Positions 7,862 to 16,298 of a stretch of 64,000 nucleotides of DNA are shown one piece after another. Position 1 is the stretch's first letter. Every line of letters starts with the position of its first letter. Origin of the DNA: JANLTP01 sp031363055 (GTDB lineage Bacteria > Pseudomonadota > Gammaproteobacteria > Burkholderiales > Burkholderiaceae_E). The translations under genes were made by a program, and so were the position numbers. The notes under the pieces are model-generated. The model searched no databases. It was not told the DNA's origin and was given only the letters and a program-made list of their open reading frames with translations. The stretch spans positions 1 to 64,000 of the forward strand of contig JANLTP010000140.1 in NCBI GenBank assembly GCA_031363055.1, written 5' to 3'.

Positions 7862-8938
7862 TCACTGCAGCGCGTTCATGACCAGAGCGAGAAATCGATC
7901 CGCATGGCTGGCATCGATCCAGCGTACGACCACGACGGCATCTTGCTCGGGTAACACGCAGGTAATCGATCCGCCCGCGCCGAACGCCGCATAAGCGCTG
8001 CGCGGCAAGCTCGGGAAGACCGTTTGCGTTTGATTCAGCCAAAGTAAATAGCCATACCAGGGTGCAATCGCACAGGGCGCTTGCATCGCATCGATCCATT
8101 CGGCCGACAGCAGTTGGCGAGCGCCACAACGTCCACGATCGAGCAGCAATTGACCGATCAGCGCCTGATCACGCGCGCCGATCGACAGTCCGCCACCCCA
8201 ATGCGTGCCGCCTGGTACCGACTGAACGCGTTTGCCGTCTACGGTGACCCAGGAATGTTCATATCCGACCCAGCGCCAATCGGTGCTGGCGCCAATCGGA
8301 TCGGTAATCGCTTCGCGAAAAACATCGGGCAGTGCGCGACCGAACAATCGCAACAGGGCATAGGACAATTGATTGATACGGACGTCGTTGTATTCCCAAT
8401 AAGTGCCCGGGGTCTGCAGTACCCGCAGCTCGCCCTTTCGGCCGGTGGGCTGGGTCGGCTGAAACTGCAATTTACGGAAATGATCGACCTGATCCGGAAC
8501 CCCCCAGCACTGGCCCTGCCATTCGCTGGTCTGCTGCAACAACTGCGCCCAGGTCACGCTGGCATTGTGTGCGCCCTCAAATCCAATGCGCTCTACCCGT
8601 TTGACGACCGCCTCGTTGATATCGTCGATCAGGCCGCGATCCAGCGCCAATCCGGTCAACAAGGCCAGGTACGTCTTGGCTACCGAGAAGGTGAGATCGG
8701 GCCGATCGGGCTCGCCCCAACTCAGCAACTCATGGCCGCCGCGCCGAATGACACCCGACACCGGACCGCGTGCATGCACCGGCCCGAGCAGCGTGTTCCA
8801 GGGCGGGCGGTCTTGCATGTGAATGCCCCAGTTGCTGGCCTTCTCGCCGGGCTCCCGATCCCAGGCCACTTCATGTTGCTGCGCAAATGCCGCCGCGTTG
8901 GCGAGCGCTGCCTGACGAATTTCGTTATCCCGACTCAC
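7862..8938 (-). CDS. beta-lactamase-fold serine hydrolase
   Basis: A 358-residue protein of the class C beta-lactamase/penicillin-binding-like serine hydrolase family. The nucleophile motif SxxK is seen as FSVAKTYLALLTGLALDRG (Ser85, Lys88), the YxN-like motif as YWEYNDVRINQLSYAL, and the third-motif region as GGTHWGGGLSIGARD. No signal peptide is visible, so the protein is probably cytosolic and acts on an amide or ester of unknown identity. Its start overlaps the stop of the DUF169 gene by 4 bases, making it the last gene of a four-gene minus-strand operon. Confidence 0.85.
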   Translation of the reverse strand: MSRDNEIRQAALANAAAFAQQHEVAWDREPGEKASNWGIHMQDRPPWNTLLGPVHARGPVSGVIRRGGHELLSWGEPDRPDLTFSVAKTYLALLTGLALDRGLIDDINEAVVKRVERIGFEGAHNASVTWAQLLQQTSEWQGQCWGVPDQVDHFRKLQFQPTQPTGRKGELRVLQTPGTYWEYNDVRINQLSYALLRLFGRALPDVFREAITDPIGASTDWRWVGYEHSWVTVDGKRVQSVPGGTHWGGGLSIGARDQALIGQLLLDRGRCGARQLLSAEWIDAMQAPCAIAPWYGYLLWLNQTQTVFPSLPRSAYAAFGAGGSITCVLPEQDAVVVVRWIDASHADRFLALVMNALQ

Positions 8939-9837
8939 GTTTTCTTGCTGCCTCGATCCGGATAGCTGACGGCCATACCATCGCGGACATCCTGCTGAAT
9001 GCCGTACTGTGCGAACGGATACCGAAAGCCGTTCTTCGCCAACGCATGCATGCCGGTCACCGCACTTTGCAGGTACTCGGGCGGCAAGGCCATCAGCATT
9101 TCATCATCGAGCACACCGCCATAACGACGCTCGGCGAAGCACGGAATCGACAGGCTTGGTTTGCGGGTCGACAAGGCGCGACCCCAGGAGTCGGCGCAGG
9201 CCGATTCGCCGACCACGCTCCAGTCAAAGCGTTGGTAGCCGGACCATTGCAGTCCGTTGATGAAGTACATCATGGCACCCGGGGTTGCGTAGAACAACAC
9301 GATGTCGGGTGCTGGTAAACGGCCACTGGCCAGCGGTGCCACCGCCATTGCTTCATAACGGCCATGCGGCACCACATGCATCGCGGCTTGATGCGCTCGT
9401 GCATCGACCGGCGTGGCGTACCAGACGCCGGTCATCGATTTGCCCGATAGCCACTCTTCATTCTGTTCGGTCAGCCCGATCACCGCGCGACATTGCGCAC
9501 CGACCAGATCGGCACTGGTGATGCCCACTGTCCAGCCCAGGCGGGCCGCTTGGGCGACGACTTGATCGGTGGTGTGAACATTTTTTGGCCGGCGAATCTT
9601 GGGGATGGCTTCCATGTCGGCGGCGCGCTCGAACAGTTTCATCGTGAACGGTATGCAGCGCAGCTTGAGCAGTTGCTCGAGCGATGCCGCCAGTTCGGGC
9701 ATGGTCAATGGTGATTCAGGCTTGGTCAATGCAGATTGAGGCTGGGTCAATGCAGATTGAGGCTGGGTCATCGCAGATTGAGGCTGGGTCATCGCAGCAT
9801 CAGGCATCGTCATCGTGGATTCATTCATGGTAGCCAT
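8935..9837 (-). CDS. DUF169-family protein with N-terminal heptad repeat
   Basis: A 300-residue protein whose body (from about residue 42: LEQLLKLRCIPFTMKLFERA, then GLTEQNEEWLSGKSMTGVWY and FYATPGAMMYFINGLQW) is DUF169, a family of unknown biochemical role. The first 45 residues consist of about five copies of a heptad of the type MTQPQSA/LTQPQSA/LTKPESP. The start overlaps the end of the hydrolase gene above it by 13 bases, and its stop overlaps the next gene by 4. Several internal ATG codons within the repeat could be alternative starts; the true start is uncertain. Confidence 0.8.
   Translation of the reverse strand: MATMNESTMTMPDAAMTQPQSAMTQPQSALTQPQSALTKPESPLTMPELAASLEQLLKLRCIPFTMKLFERAADMEAIPKIRRPKNVHTTDQVVAQAARLGWTVGITSADLVGAQCRAVIGLTEQNEEWLSGKSMTGVWYATPVDARAHQAAMHVVPHGRYEAMAVAPLASGRLPAPDIVLFYATPGAMMYFINGLQWSGYQRFDWSVVGESACADSWGRALSTRKPSLSIPCFAERRYGGVLDDEMLMALPPEYLQSAVTGMHALAKNGFRYPFAQYGIQQDVRDGMAVSYPDRGSKKT
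9698..9806. repeat. 21-bp tandem repeat at the start of the DUF169 gene
   Basis: About five 21-bp units, the middle three almost identical (GATTGAGGCTGGGTCA cores on the plus strand), encode the heptad repeat MTQPQSA. Units at the edges are more diverged (LTKPESP, LTMPEL), suggesting expansion from an older pair. Confidence 0.85.
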
Positions 9838-10784
9838 TTCTCCGGAAAATAACCGATCGGATCGTGAACGCTGGCGTCATGGGCCGGGATAACCACCAGC
9901 CCGGGATTGGAAGCTTGCAGTTCACGAATGCGTTGCAGCGCACGAAGCGTATCACCGGCCTCGTGGTCGGCCAGTCCGCGAACGAACCAGGGTTTCGATG
10001 CGCCGCTGGTCACCGCCTTGGCGTTCCAGATGGCGTCGCCCACAAACAGAAATCGTTTGCCGGATTCGGTCTGCAAAACCAGACCGATCGAACCTGGCGT
10101 GTGACCGAACAGCGGCACCAACACCGCACTGCCGTCGCCGAACCAGTCGAGACTCTGCGTGAACACACCGAAGCGCTTGTCCTGAAACTGCAGCGCCTTG
10201 AGCTTCAGGCCGCCATGCGCAAACTGCGAAGGCAGTATGGTGGGCGGCTTGCCCTGCTTGATGAATTCGATTTCGTCGGCCGGTGCGTAAACTTGTGCGT
10301 CAGGAAAATCACCGAGCCCGCTGGCATGGTCCCAGTGGGCATGCGAGAGCACGATATGAGCAATAGTGCTGATACCGTTGGCTTGCAGTTGGTTGATCGC
10401 AGGCTCGCTTTTGACGTAGCCCAAAAAAGGCTTCGCCCACAAGGGCATGTCGGCCTGGTATTGTTGGTCAATCTGTCGGCCCAGGCCCGCGTCAAACAAC
10501 AGGTCGCCATTCGGATGCCGGACCAGAACCGCGATGTAATTAAGTTGCATCGGCTCGAACAGGCCGCCGCCCGCCACGGTCAAGCCCTGTCGGGTTTGCT
10601 GGCTACCGGTTTTGATCAGCGCAACCTTGACGCCAGCCTTGGTTTGCGCCGGCGGCAGGCGGTATTGCTCGGTTGCGGCGGGCCACGGGTTATCGCTCGA
10701 ACAGGCGTTGCTGGCGATCGCAACGCCGAGCACAGCGCCCAATACTGCAACCCGTGCGATGGCGCAGGTAAATCGTGCAGTCAT
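9825..10784 (-). CDS. exported metallo-beta-lactamase-fold hydrolase, lactonase-like
   Basis: A 319-residue MBL-fold protein with the metal-binding set HAHWDH, GHTPGS, GDAIW and PAHD. The order and the LLFDAGLGRQ element resemble AttM/AiiB-type N-acyl-homoserine lactonases and related lactone hydrolases. The N-terminus is an export signal (RVAVLGAVLGVAIASNACSS); the cysteine could be lipidated, but the lipobox is not canonical, so a periplasmic soluble form is equally possible. ATGA-type overlaps link it to the oxidase gene upstream and the DUF169 gene downstream. Substrate is not shown by sequence; lactone hydrolysis is inferred. Confidence 0.82.
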   Translation of the reverse strand: MTARFTCAIARVAVLGAVLGVAIASNACSSDNPWPAATEQYRLPPAQTKAGVKVALIKTGSQQTRQGLTVAGGGLFEPMQLNYIAVLVRHPNGDLLFDAGLGRQIDQQYQADMPLWAKPFLGYVKSEPAINQLQANGISTIAHIVLSHAHWDHASGLGDFPDAQVYAPADEIEFIKQGKPPTILPSQFAHGGLKLKALQFQDKRFGVFTQSLDWFGDGSAVLVPLFGHTPGSIGLVLQTESGKRFLFVGDAIWNAKAVTSGASKPWFVRGLADHEAGDTLRALQRIRELQASNPGLVVIPAHDASVHDPIGYFPEKWLP

Positions 10785-11929
10785 AGACCCGTCGACTCGA
10801 GCACCGAACGATCCAGTTTGCGGACATCGGACACACCTGCCAAGGCCATGCTGACATCGAGTTCACTGCGAATGATCTCGAGCATGCGGGTAACGCCTTG
10901 TTCGCCAAGGGCGCCGAGACCAAACAGGAATGCGCGACCGACCATCGTGCCCTGGGCGCCCATCGCCAGTGCCTTGAGCAAGTCCTGACCGGAGCGGATG
11001 CCGCCATCCATCCAGACTTCAATTTTGTCGCCGACCGCATCCAGCACGCGCGGCAGAGCGTGAATCGACGAATGGGCGCCATCGAGCTGGCGGCCGCCGT
11101 GATTGCTGACGATCATCGCGTCGGCGCCGACGGTAGCGGCAATCCTTGCGTCTTCCGGGTCCTGAATGCCCTTGAGGACCAACTTGCCGCCCCATTGGCT
11201 TTTGATCCATTCAATGTCATTCCAGGACAGTGTCGGATCAAACTGACTGGCGACCCACTTCGAGAGCGTGACCACGCCATCGTTACCCTTCATGTAGCCG
11301 GCCAGATTGCCAAATGTTTTTCTCCGAGCGCCGAGCATGCGGATGGCCCAACCGGGTTTGCCGGCGATATCCAGCAGATTGCTCAAGGTAATTTTTGGCG
11401 GCACGGTCATGCCGTTCTTCAAGTCCTTGTGGCGCTGCCCGAGAATCTGCAAATCGAGCGTGAGCACCAGCGCCGAACACTTGGCCGCCTTGGCGCGCGC
11501 AATCATGTCGAGCACAAAGCCACGGTCGCGCATGACGTAAAGCTGAAACCAGAATGGCTTGGTGGTGAAGCCGGCGACGTCTTCGATCGAGCAGATACTC
11601 ATCGTCGACAGCGTGAACGGTACGCCAAAACGTTCGGCCGCCCGCGCACCGAGCATTTCACCATCGACCCATTGCATGCCCGTCAAGCCGGTCGGTGCGA
11701 TCGCCACGGGCATCGTGACCGGTTGACCGATCATCGTGCTTGCCGTGTTGCGCTTGTCGACATTGATGGCGACGCGTTGCCGGATCCGGATCGCATCCAG
11801 ATCATAGGTGTTGGCGCGGTAGGTGCCCTCGCTGTAACTGCCGGAATCGGCATAGTCATAAAACGCTCGGGGAACGCGCTTTTGCGCCAGACGGCGCAAA
11901 TCTTCAATACAGGTGATGACTTCAGCCAT
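10781..11929 (-). CDS. FMN-dependent alpha-hydroxy-acid oxidase/dehydrogenase (LldD family)
   Basis: A 382-residue FMN enzyme of the L-lactate dehydrogenase/glycolate oxidase family, oxidising a 2-hydroxy acid to the 2-oxo acid. Visible family motifs are the N-terminal helix RRLAQKRVPRAFYDYADSGS, MPVAIAPTGLTGM, the FMN lysine in LVLKGIQDPEDA, the catalytic histidine in VSNHGGRQLDGA, and VWMDGGIRSGQDLLKALAMGA. The ATG at 11927-11929 matches the family start; the longer open frame upstream is not supported. It is the first gene of the operon oxidase-MBL-DUF169-serine hydrolase, with a 4-base overlap to the next. The exact hydroxy acid cannot be read from sequence. Confidence 0.9.
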   Translation of the reverse strand: MAEVITCIEDLRRLAQKRVPRAFYDYADSGSYSEGTYRANTYDLDAIRIRQRVAINVDKRNTASTMIGQPVTMPVAIAPTGLTGMQWVDGEMLGARAAERFGVPFTLSTMSICSIEDVAGFTTKPFWFQLYVMRDRGFVLDMIARAKAAKCSALVLTLDLQILGQRHKDLKNGMTVPPKITLSNLLDIAGKPGWAIRMLGARRKTFGNLAGYMKGNDGVVTLSKWVASQFDPTLSWNDIEWIKSQWGGKLVLKGIQDPEDARIAATVGADAMIVSNHGGRQLDGAHSSIHALPRVLDAVGDKIEVWMDGGIRSGQDLLKALAMGAQGTMVGRAFLFGLGALGEQGVTRMLEIIRSELDVSMALAGVSDVRKLDRSVLESTGL

Positions 11930-12069
11930 GGTCCGATTCTTAATTATGGGCGAATTCGAGAATGCGCCAATGCAAGCGCATGAGCTTGCGTTCGACATCT
12001 TAACCGCGACCCGCAACTCATCCGGTCCGCCGCTTATCCGATCGGCAACTTATCCGGCCCGCAAACTCC

Positions 12070-12963
12070 CTATTTTTTGAGCGATTCTTTCTCGAGTTGC
12101 TCACAAACCCCTTGAATCCAGGCCGCAAAGGCCGTGGCTGCGCGATTCGGGTTGGCGACCTGGATACAAAAGCCGCGAACCGATTGCGCGTACGCGGGAA
12201 AGGCGCAGACCAGTTCGCCGCGTTTGATCCAGGGCAGCGCCAGACTCCGTCGGCTCAGCACAATGCCCTGACCACTGGCGGCCGCCTCGAGGGCCATTTC
12301 GATCTCGGCGAAGCAGGGGCCGCGATGCGGTTCGGGCAACGAGATGCCGGCCGCCACGAACCACGCTTGCCAGGGTTCCTGCGGGCAGGCCAGCAAATGA
12401 CCACGGCCGATGTCGGTAGCCAGCTTGAGTTCGCCGAGGCTGCGCAAATAGGTCGGTGCGCAGAGCGGAAAAATCGGCTCGAACAGTAGTCTCGCCAGCG
12501 GCGGCTTGGCGATATCGAAACTGATCTGAACGTCGGGTGAGCCGCCGTCGAGAGAATGCGCTCGGGCGACACGCAGAATCTCGAGTTCGATGCCGGGATG
12601 TGCACGATCGAATTGCGGCAGACGAGGCACCAGTACGTTGCAGGCAAAACCGGCCGGCGCGACGATGACCAACCGTTCGCCGATTTGCTGCTTGCGCCGG
12701 TTCGAGACGATTCTCGATAACTGCGCCAGCGCGATCTTGACATCGTCGAGATATTCGATGCCCAGTGGAGTTAGTATTAACTTCCTGCTTGAGCGATAAA
12801 AAAGTAGGGCGCCAACCAGCTCTTCAACCGCCGTGATTCGCTTGGTAATCGCGCTGATGGTGATGTCAATATCGATCGCGGCTTGCTCAAAGGAGCCAAG
12901 CCGGGCGCAAATCTCGAAAGCCTGCAGGCCTTCAAGGGTCGGCAGTCGCGATGCAGATGTCAT
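12070..12963 (-). CDS. LysR-family regulator between oxidase operon and Liv importer
   Basis: A 297-residue LysR regulator with an N-terminal HTH (LPTLEGLQAFEICARLGSFE, ISAITKRITAVEELVGALLF) and an effector domain (RLVIVAPAGFACNVLVPRLP, GQGIVLSRRSLALPWI). The ATG at 12961-12963 with AGGTG upstream is preferred; a GTG at 12972 would overlap that ribosome-binding site. It is divergent from the substrate-binding protein gene at 13120 and lies just upstream of, and in the same direction as, the oxidase operon. Control of either or both is inferred. Confidence 0.87.
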   Translation of the reverse strand: MTSASRLPTLEGLQAFEICARLGSFEQAAIDIDITISAITKRITAVEELVGALLFYRSSRKLILTPLGIEYLDDVKIALAQLSRIVSNRRKQQIGERLVIVAPAGFACNVLVPRLPQFDRAHPGIELEILRVARAHSLDGGSPDVQISFDIAKPPLARLLFEPIFPLCAPTYLRSLGELKLATDIGRGHLLACPQEPWQAWFVAAGISLPEPHRGPCFAEIEMALEAAASGQGIVLSRRSLALPWIKRGELVCAFPAYAQSVRGFCIQVANPNRAATAFAAWIQGVCEQLEKESLKK

Positions 12964-13015
12964 TGGAGTCACCTAAATTTGCGCGATTTCGGGCTTTGAG
13001 TTTACATTTCGTTTC

Positions 13016-13025
13016 TTAAATTTAA
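13016..13025. promoter_or_regulatory. AT-rich palindrome in the LysR/Liv divergent promoter region
   Basis: TTAAATTTAA lies in an AT-rich stretch in the intergenic region between the LysR start and the Liv binding-protein start. This is the likely site of regulator binding and divergent promoters. The assignment rests on position and composition only. Confidence 0.3.
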
Positions 13026-13119
13026 CAGTATTGACCACTGCGCTGCCAGCGCGACAGCTTTGGGAATACACTCGCACGCGTCGGACGCAGTGACGACCCA
13101 TAATTATTTGGAGACTTTC

Positions 13120-14364
13120 ATGACCCGGAATTTGAGATGGCTTCTGCGGTGGGCGACTGCCTGCCTTTGGCTAACGATGGTATTGCCCGCATCCGCACAA
13201 ACAGCCCCCATCAAGATTGGACTCGGAATCGCCCAAACGGGCACCTTGAGCGGCGGCGGCAAGGCAGCGCTGGTGGCGCTGCAGCTTTGGCGTGATGACG
13301 TCAATACCAAAGGCGGGCTGCTCGGGCGCAAGATCGAAATAATCTCCTATGATGACCAGTCGAGTGCGCAAACCACACCGGGCATCTACTCCAAACTGAT
13401 CGATGTCGACAAAGTGGATTTGTTGATTGCACCGTACGGTACCGTTCCGACGGCGCCGTTGATGCCGATGATGAAACAGCGTGGTTTGTTGCTGATGGGC
13501 AATTTTTCCTTCCAGGCCAACCACACGGTCAAGCATGACATGTGGTTCAACAATGCACCGTGGGCCGATGCCGGTAGCTGGTCAGATGGCTTCTTCAAGC
13601 TGGCGGGTACCGCCAATGCCAAGACGGTCGCGTTTCTGGCCGCCGATCAGGAGTTTGCGCAGAATCTGGCCAATGGTGCCAAGACGATTGCCACCAAGTT
13701 GGGACTGAAAACGGTCTACGATCAAAATTATCCGCCGACCACGGTTGATTTTTCTTCGATGATGCGGGCGATTCGCAGCGCCAAGCCCGACGTTGTATTT
13801 GTCATGTCCTATCCGAATGATTCGGCGGCCATCGTTCGTGCCGTCAGCGAGATCGGCGTCGGTGAATCGGTCAAGCTGTTCGGCGGTGGCATGGTCGGTT
13901 TGCAGTTCACACCGATCATGGAAGCGCTCGGCTCGAACCTGAATGGCATCGTCAACTACAACAGCTACGTGCCGGGGCTTGATCTGCCGGGTATCAAGGA
14001 ATACTTCGAGCGCTATGGCAAGCGTGCGGTCGAAGCGAAAGTGGATCCGCTGGGCTACTACATCACGCCGTATAACTATGCCATCGGCCAGATGATCGAG
14101 CAGGCGGTGAACGCGACCAAGAGTCTGGATCACAAGAAGCTGGCCGAGTACATTCGCGGCAATGAGATGAAAACCCTGGTGGGTAGCTACAAGTTCGGCC
14201 CGGACGGCGAACGCACCAACCCGGCGGTGTTGATGATTCAATTTCGCGGCATCGTCGACAAGAACCTGGATCAGTTCCGCCAGCCGGGCAAACAGGTGAT
14301 TCTCGACCCGAGCAATTTGAAGAACGGTGAAATCATCATGCCGTTCGAAGCGGCCCGCAAGTAA
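13120..14364 (+). CDS. Liv-type ABC transporter substrate-binding protein
   Basis: A 414-residue periplasmic binding protein of the branched-chain amino acid/amide (Leu/Ile/Val, Peripla_BP_6) class. A signal peptide ends at ASAQ. The mature domain starts with PIKIGLGIAQTGTLSGGGKA and continues with GGLLGRKIEIISYDDQS and DLLIAPYGTVPTAPLMPM. The ATG at 13120 follows a TTTGGAG ribosome-binding site. It is the first gene of the cluster SBP-permease-permease-ATPase-ATPase. The ligand is unknown; this class also carries aromatic acids, amides and other organic acids, and the nearby hydroxy-acid oxidase operon suggests an organic acid. Confidence 0.9.
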   Translation: MTRNLRWLLRWATACLWLTMVLPASAQTAPIKIGLGIAQTGTLSGGGKAALVALQLWRDDVNTKGGLLGRKIEIISYDDQSSAQTTPGIYSKLIDVDKVDLLIAPYGTVPTAPLMPMMKQRGLLLMGNFSFQANHTVKHDMWFNNAPWADAGSWSDGFFKLAGTANAKTVAFLAADQEFAQNLANGAKTIATKLGLKTVYDQNYPPTTVDFSSMMRAIRSAKPDVVFVMSYPNDSAAIVRAVSEIGVGESVKLFGGGMVGLQFTPIMEALGSNLNGIVNYNSYVPGLDLPGIKEYFERYGKRAVEAKVDPLGYYITPYNYAIGQMIEQAVNATKSLDHKKLAEYIRGNEMKTLVGSYKFGPDGERTNPAVLMIQFRGIVDKNLDQFRQPGKQVILDPSNLKNGEIIMPFEAARK

Positions 14365-14415
14365 GCGCCGAGCGAGTAAGGATCGCGCCCCTACGCTCCT
14401 GCCGACAAGGTTCTG

Positions 14416-15288
14416 GTGTTTTCATTCGAGCTGCTGGCTGACGCCGTTGTGCTGGGCATTTTGCTGGGCTGCTTTTATGCGGCCGTCAGTATCGGCCTGT
14501 CGGTTTCGTTCGGCTTGCTGGACGTGCCGCACATTGCACATCCGGCCTTTGTCGTGCTGGGCTCGTACGGCACCTGGTATCTGAGCAACCTGGGGCTTGA
14601 TCCGATCATCGCGGGCCTGTTGCTGATGCCCTTGTTCTTTGTATTCGGCATTGCCATGTACCGGTTCTATTACGAAACCTTCGAGAAGCGCGCGACCGAT
14701 GTCGGGGTGCGCGGTCTGGCGTTCTTCTTCGGTATTGCGTTCATCATTGAAGTACTGCTGGTCATCGTCTTTGGCGTTGATCAGCGCTTGGTGCAGGCCA
14801 GCTATATTGGCAAGGCGCTGACCATCGGCGACATGCGTTTACCCTATCGCTTGATTGTGGCATTCGTGATGGCGTTGCTACTGACCGTTACCTTGACGCT
14901 CTACATGGGCAAGACCTTTACCGGTCGCGCCATCAAGGCGGTGGCGCAAGACGAATCGGCCTTGCGTCTGATGGGCGCCGATCCGGTGCGAATCAAGCAA
15001 TGGGCCTTCGGCATTGCGACGGCAGTGGCGGCGCTGGCCGGCAGCCTGCTCATCATCGTCGGGCCGGTTGAGCCGACGATGGATCGCGCCTATATCGGCC
15101 GCACGTTTTGCGTGGTCGTACTGGCCGGTCTGGGCAGCATGTCCGGAACGCTGGCGGCAGGCATTATTCTGGGCATCACCGAATCGATCGTTCTGACCAT
15201 GCTCGGCGCCTCCTGGGCGCCAGCGGTCGGCTTTGGTCTGCTGTTGATTGTCCTGGGTATTCGGCCGCAAGGCCTGTTCGGTCGCTGA
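14416..15288 (+). CDS. Liv-type ABC permease (LivH family)
   Basis: A 290-residue polytopic membrane protein of the LivH class, with about eight hydrophobic segments beginning LADAVVLGILLGCFYAAVSI and the family EAA-like cytoplasmic loop near GRAIKAVAQDESALRLMGAD. It ends with the typical LGIRPQGLFGR. The start is a GTG at 14416. It follows the binding-protein gene by 51 bases and is followed directly by a 20-codon mini-ORF leading into livM. Confidence 0.88.
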   Translation: MFSFELLADAVVLGILLGCFYAAVSIGLSVSFGLLDVPHIAHPAFVVLGSYGTWYLSNLGLDPIIAGLLLMPLFFVFGIAMYRFYYETFEKRATDVGVRGLAFFFGIAFIIEVLLVIVFGVDQRLVQASYIGKALTIGDMRLPYRLIVAFVMALLLTVTLTLYMGKTFTGRAIKAVAQDESALRLMGADPVRIKQWAFGIATAVAALAGSLLIIVGPVEPTMDRAYIGRTFCVVVLAGLGSMSGTLAAGIILGITESIVLTMLGASWAPAVGFGLLLIVLGIRPQGLFGR

Positions 15289-15351
15289 ATGGCATACGTC
15301 AATGGGGCACCCAACAATATGGCACCCATGAATATGGCCCGAAGAACATGA
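15289..15351 (+). CDS. 20-codon mini-ORF between livH and livM
   Basis: Immediately after the livH stop (TGA then ATG at 15289) a 20-codon frame runs to TGA at 15349-15351, overlapping the livM start codon as ATGA. It is rich in Asn, Met and Pro and is largely made of the 15-bp tandem repeat at 15306-15350. It may only couple translation between the two permease genes, and there is no evidence that the peptide itself matters. Confidence 0.35.
   Translation: MAYVNGAPNNMAPMNMARRT
15306..15350. repeat. three imperfect 15-bp tandem units before livM
   Basis: Units 15306-15320, 15321-15335 and 15336-15350 share the GGCACCCAACAATAT pattern; the first two differ at two positions and the third is more diverged and contains the livM ATG. 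Confidence 0.7.
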
Positions 15352-16298
15352 CCCGAACTTCCAATCTTGGATTTGCGGCGGGCGTGGTGGTGGTGATTGT
15401 GTTGGCCTTTGTAGCTGCACTGACCATCAAAAATGAGTATTTCTTTTTCGCCGGCTACATGGTGCTGATTGCGATTGTCATGGCCAGCGCCTGGAACATC
15501 CTCGGTGGCTACGCCGGCTATGTGAACTTTGGTGGCGCGGCATTCTTTGGCATCGGCTCGTACACATCGGTGGTCCTCATCAAGGCCACTGGCTGGCCCT
15601 TGTTCGTGCAAATCGTGTTCGCCGCCGGCGTCGGCGCCGTACTCGGATTTGCCTTGGGTTTGTTGACCTTGCGACTGCGCGGAATCTTTTTCTCGATCGC
15701 CACGGTGGCAATCACGATCATTCTCGAGACCGTGATCATCAACTGGCGCTTTGTCGGCGGCGCCACCGGTGTTCAGTTGTTGCGCCCGCCCGTCATGGAG
15801 CCGTTCGACTCGTACATCAAGATGTTGTTTGTCGTGGCCACGCTGATGGTCGTCGTCGCGGTCACGATTGCGCGCTACATCGAAACGTCCTGGCTCGGTC
15901 GTGGTTTGCGCGCCATTCGCGACAATGAGTCGGCCGCTGAATGTTCGGGCGTGCCAACCTTGAAGCTCAAGCTGTTTGCCTGTGCCATCTCGGGCGCGTT
16001 GATGAGCGCTGCCGGTGCTCCGGGTGCCATGTACCTGTCGTTTGTCGAACCGGCGTCGGCGTTCAACATGAATCATTCGGTGTCTGCGCTCGCCATGCCC
16101 ATCATTGGCGGCACGGCGCACTGGATCGGCCCGGTTCTCGGTGGGCTGCTGTTGGGCACCACCCAGCAACTGGTCCAGGTCACCATTTCATCCGAGCTCA
16201 ATGTGTTGGTGGTCGGCGTTTTGCTGGTCCTGTTCGTGGTGCTCGCCCCGGAGGGCATGGTTGGCCTGTGGCGCCGGTTTCGGGGCTCAAAGTCATGA
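15348..16298 (+). CDS. Liv-type ABC permease (LivM family)
   Basis: A 316-residue polytopic permease of the LivM class: NLGFAAGVVVVIVLAFVAAL, then the conserved MASAWNILGGYAGYVNFGGAAFFGIGSY region and the late SALAMPIIGGTAHWIGPVLG segment. The ATG at 15348 gives the family start; the open frame upstream overlaps livH and is not real. The stop overlaps the ATG of the following ATPase gene (ATGA at 16295-16298). Confidence 0.88.
   Translation: MTRTSNLGFAAGVVVVIVLAFVAALTIKNEYFFFAGYMVLIAIVMASAWNILGGYAGYVNFGGAAFFGIGSYTSVVLIKATGWPLFVQIVFAAGVGAVLGFALGLLTLRLRGIFFSIATVAITIILETVIINWRFVGGATGVQLLRPPVMEPFDSYIKMLFVVATLMVVVAVTIARYIETSWLGRGLRAIRDNESAAECSGVPTLKLKLFACAISGALMSAAGAPGAMYLSFVEPASAFNMNHSVSALAMPIIGGTAHWIGPVLGGLLLGTTQQLVQVTISSELNVLVVGVLLVLFVVLAPEGMVGLWRRFRGSKS

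Noticed and set aside
15108..15347. N-terminal extension of the first LivM reading frame
   Set aside because: It overlaps livH in another frame and is Arg/Gly/Ser-rich shadow text; the family start is at 15348.
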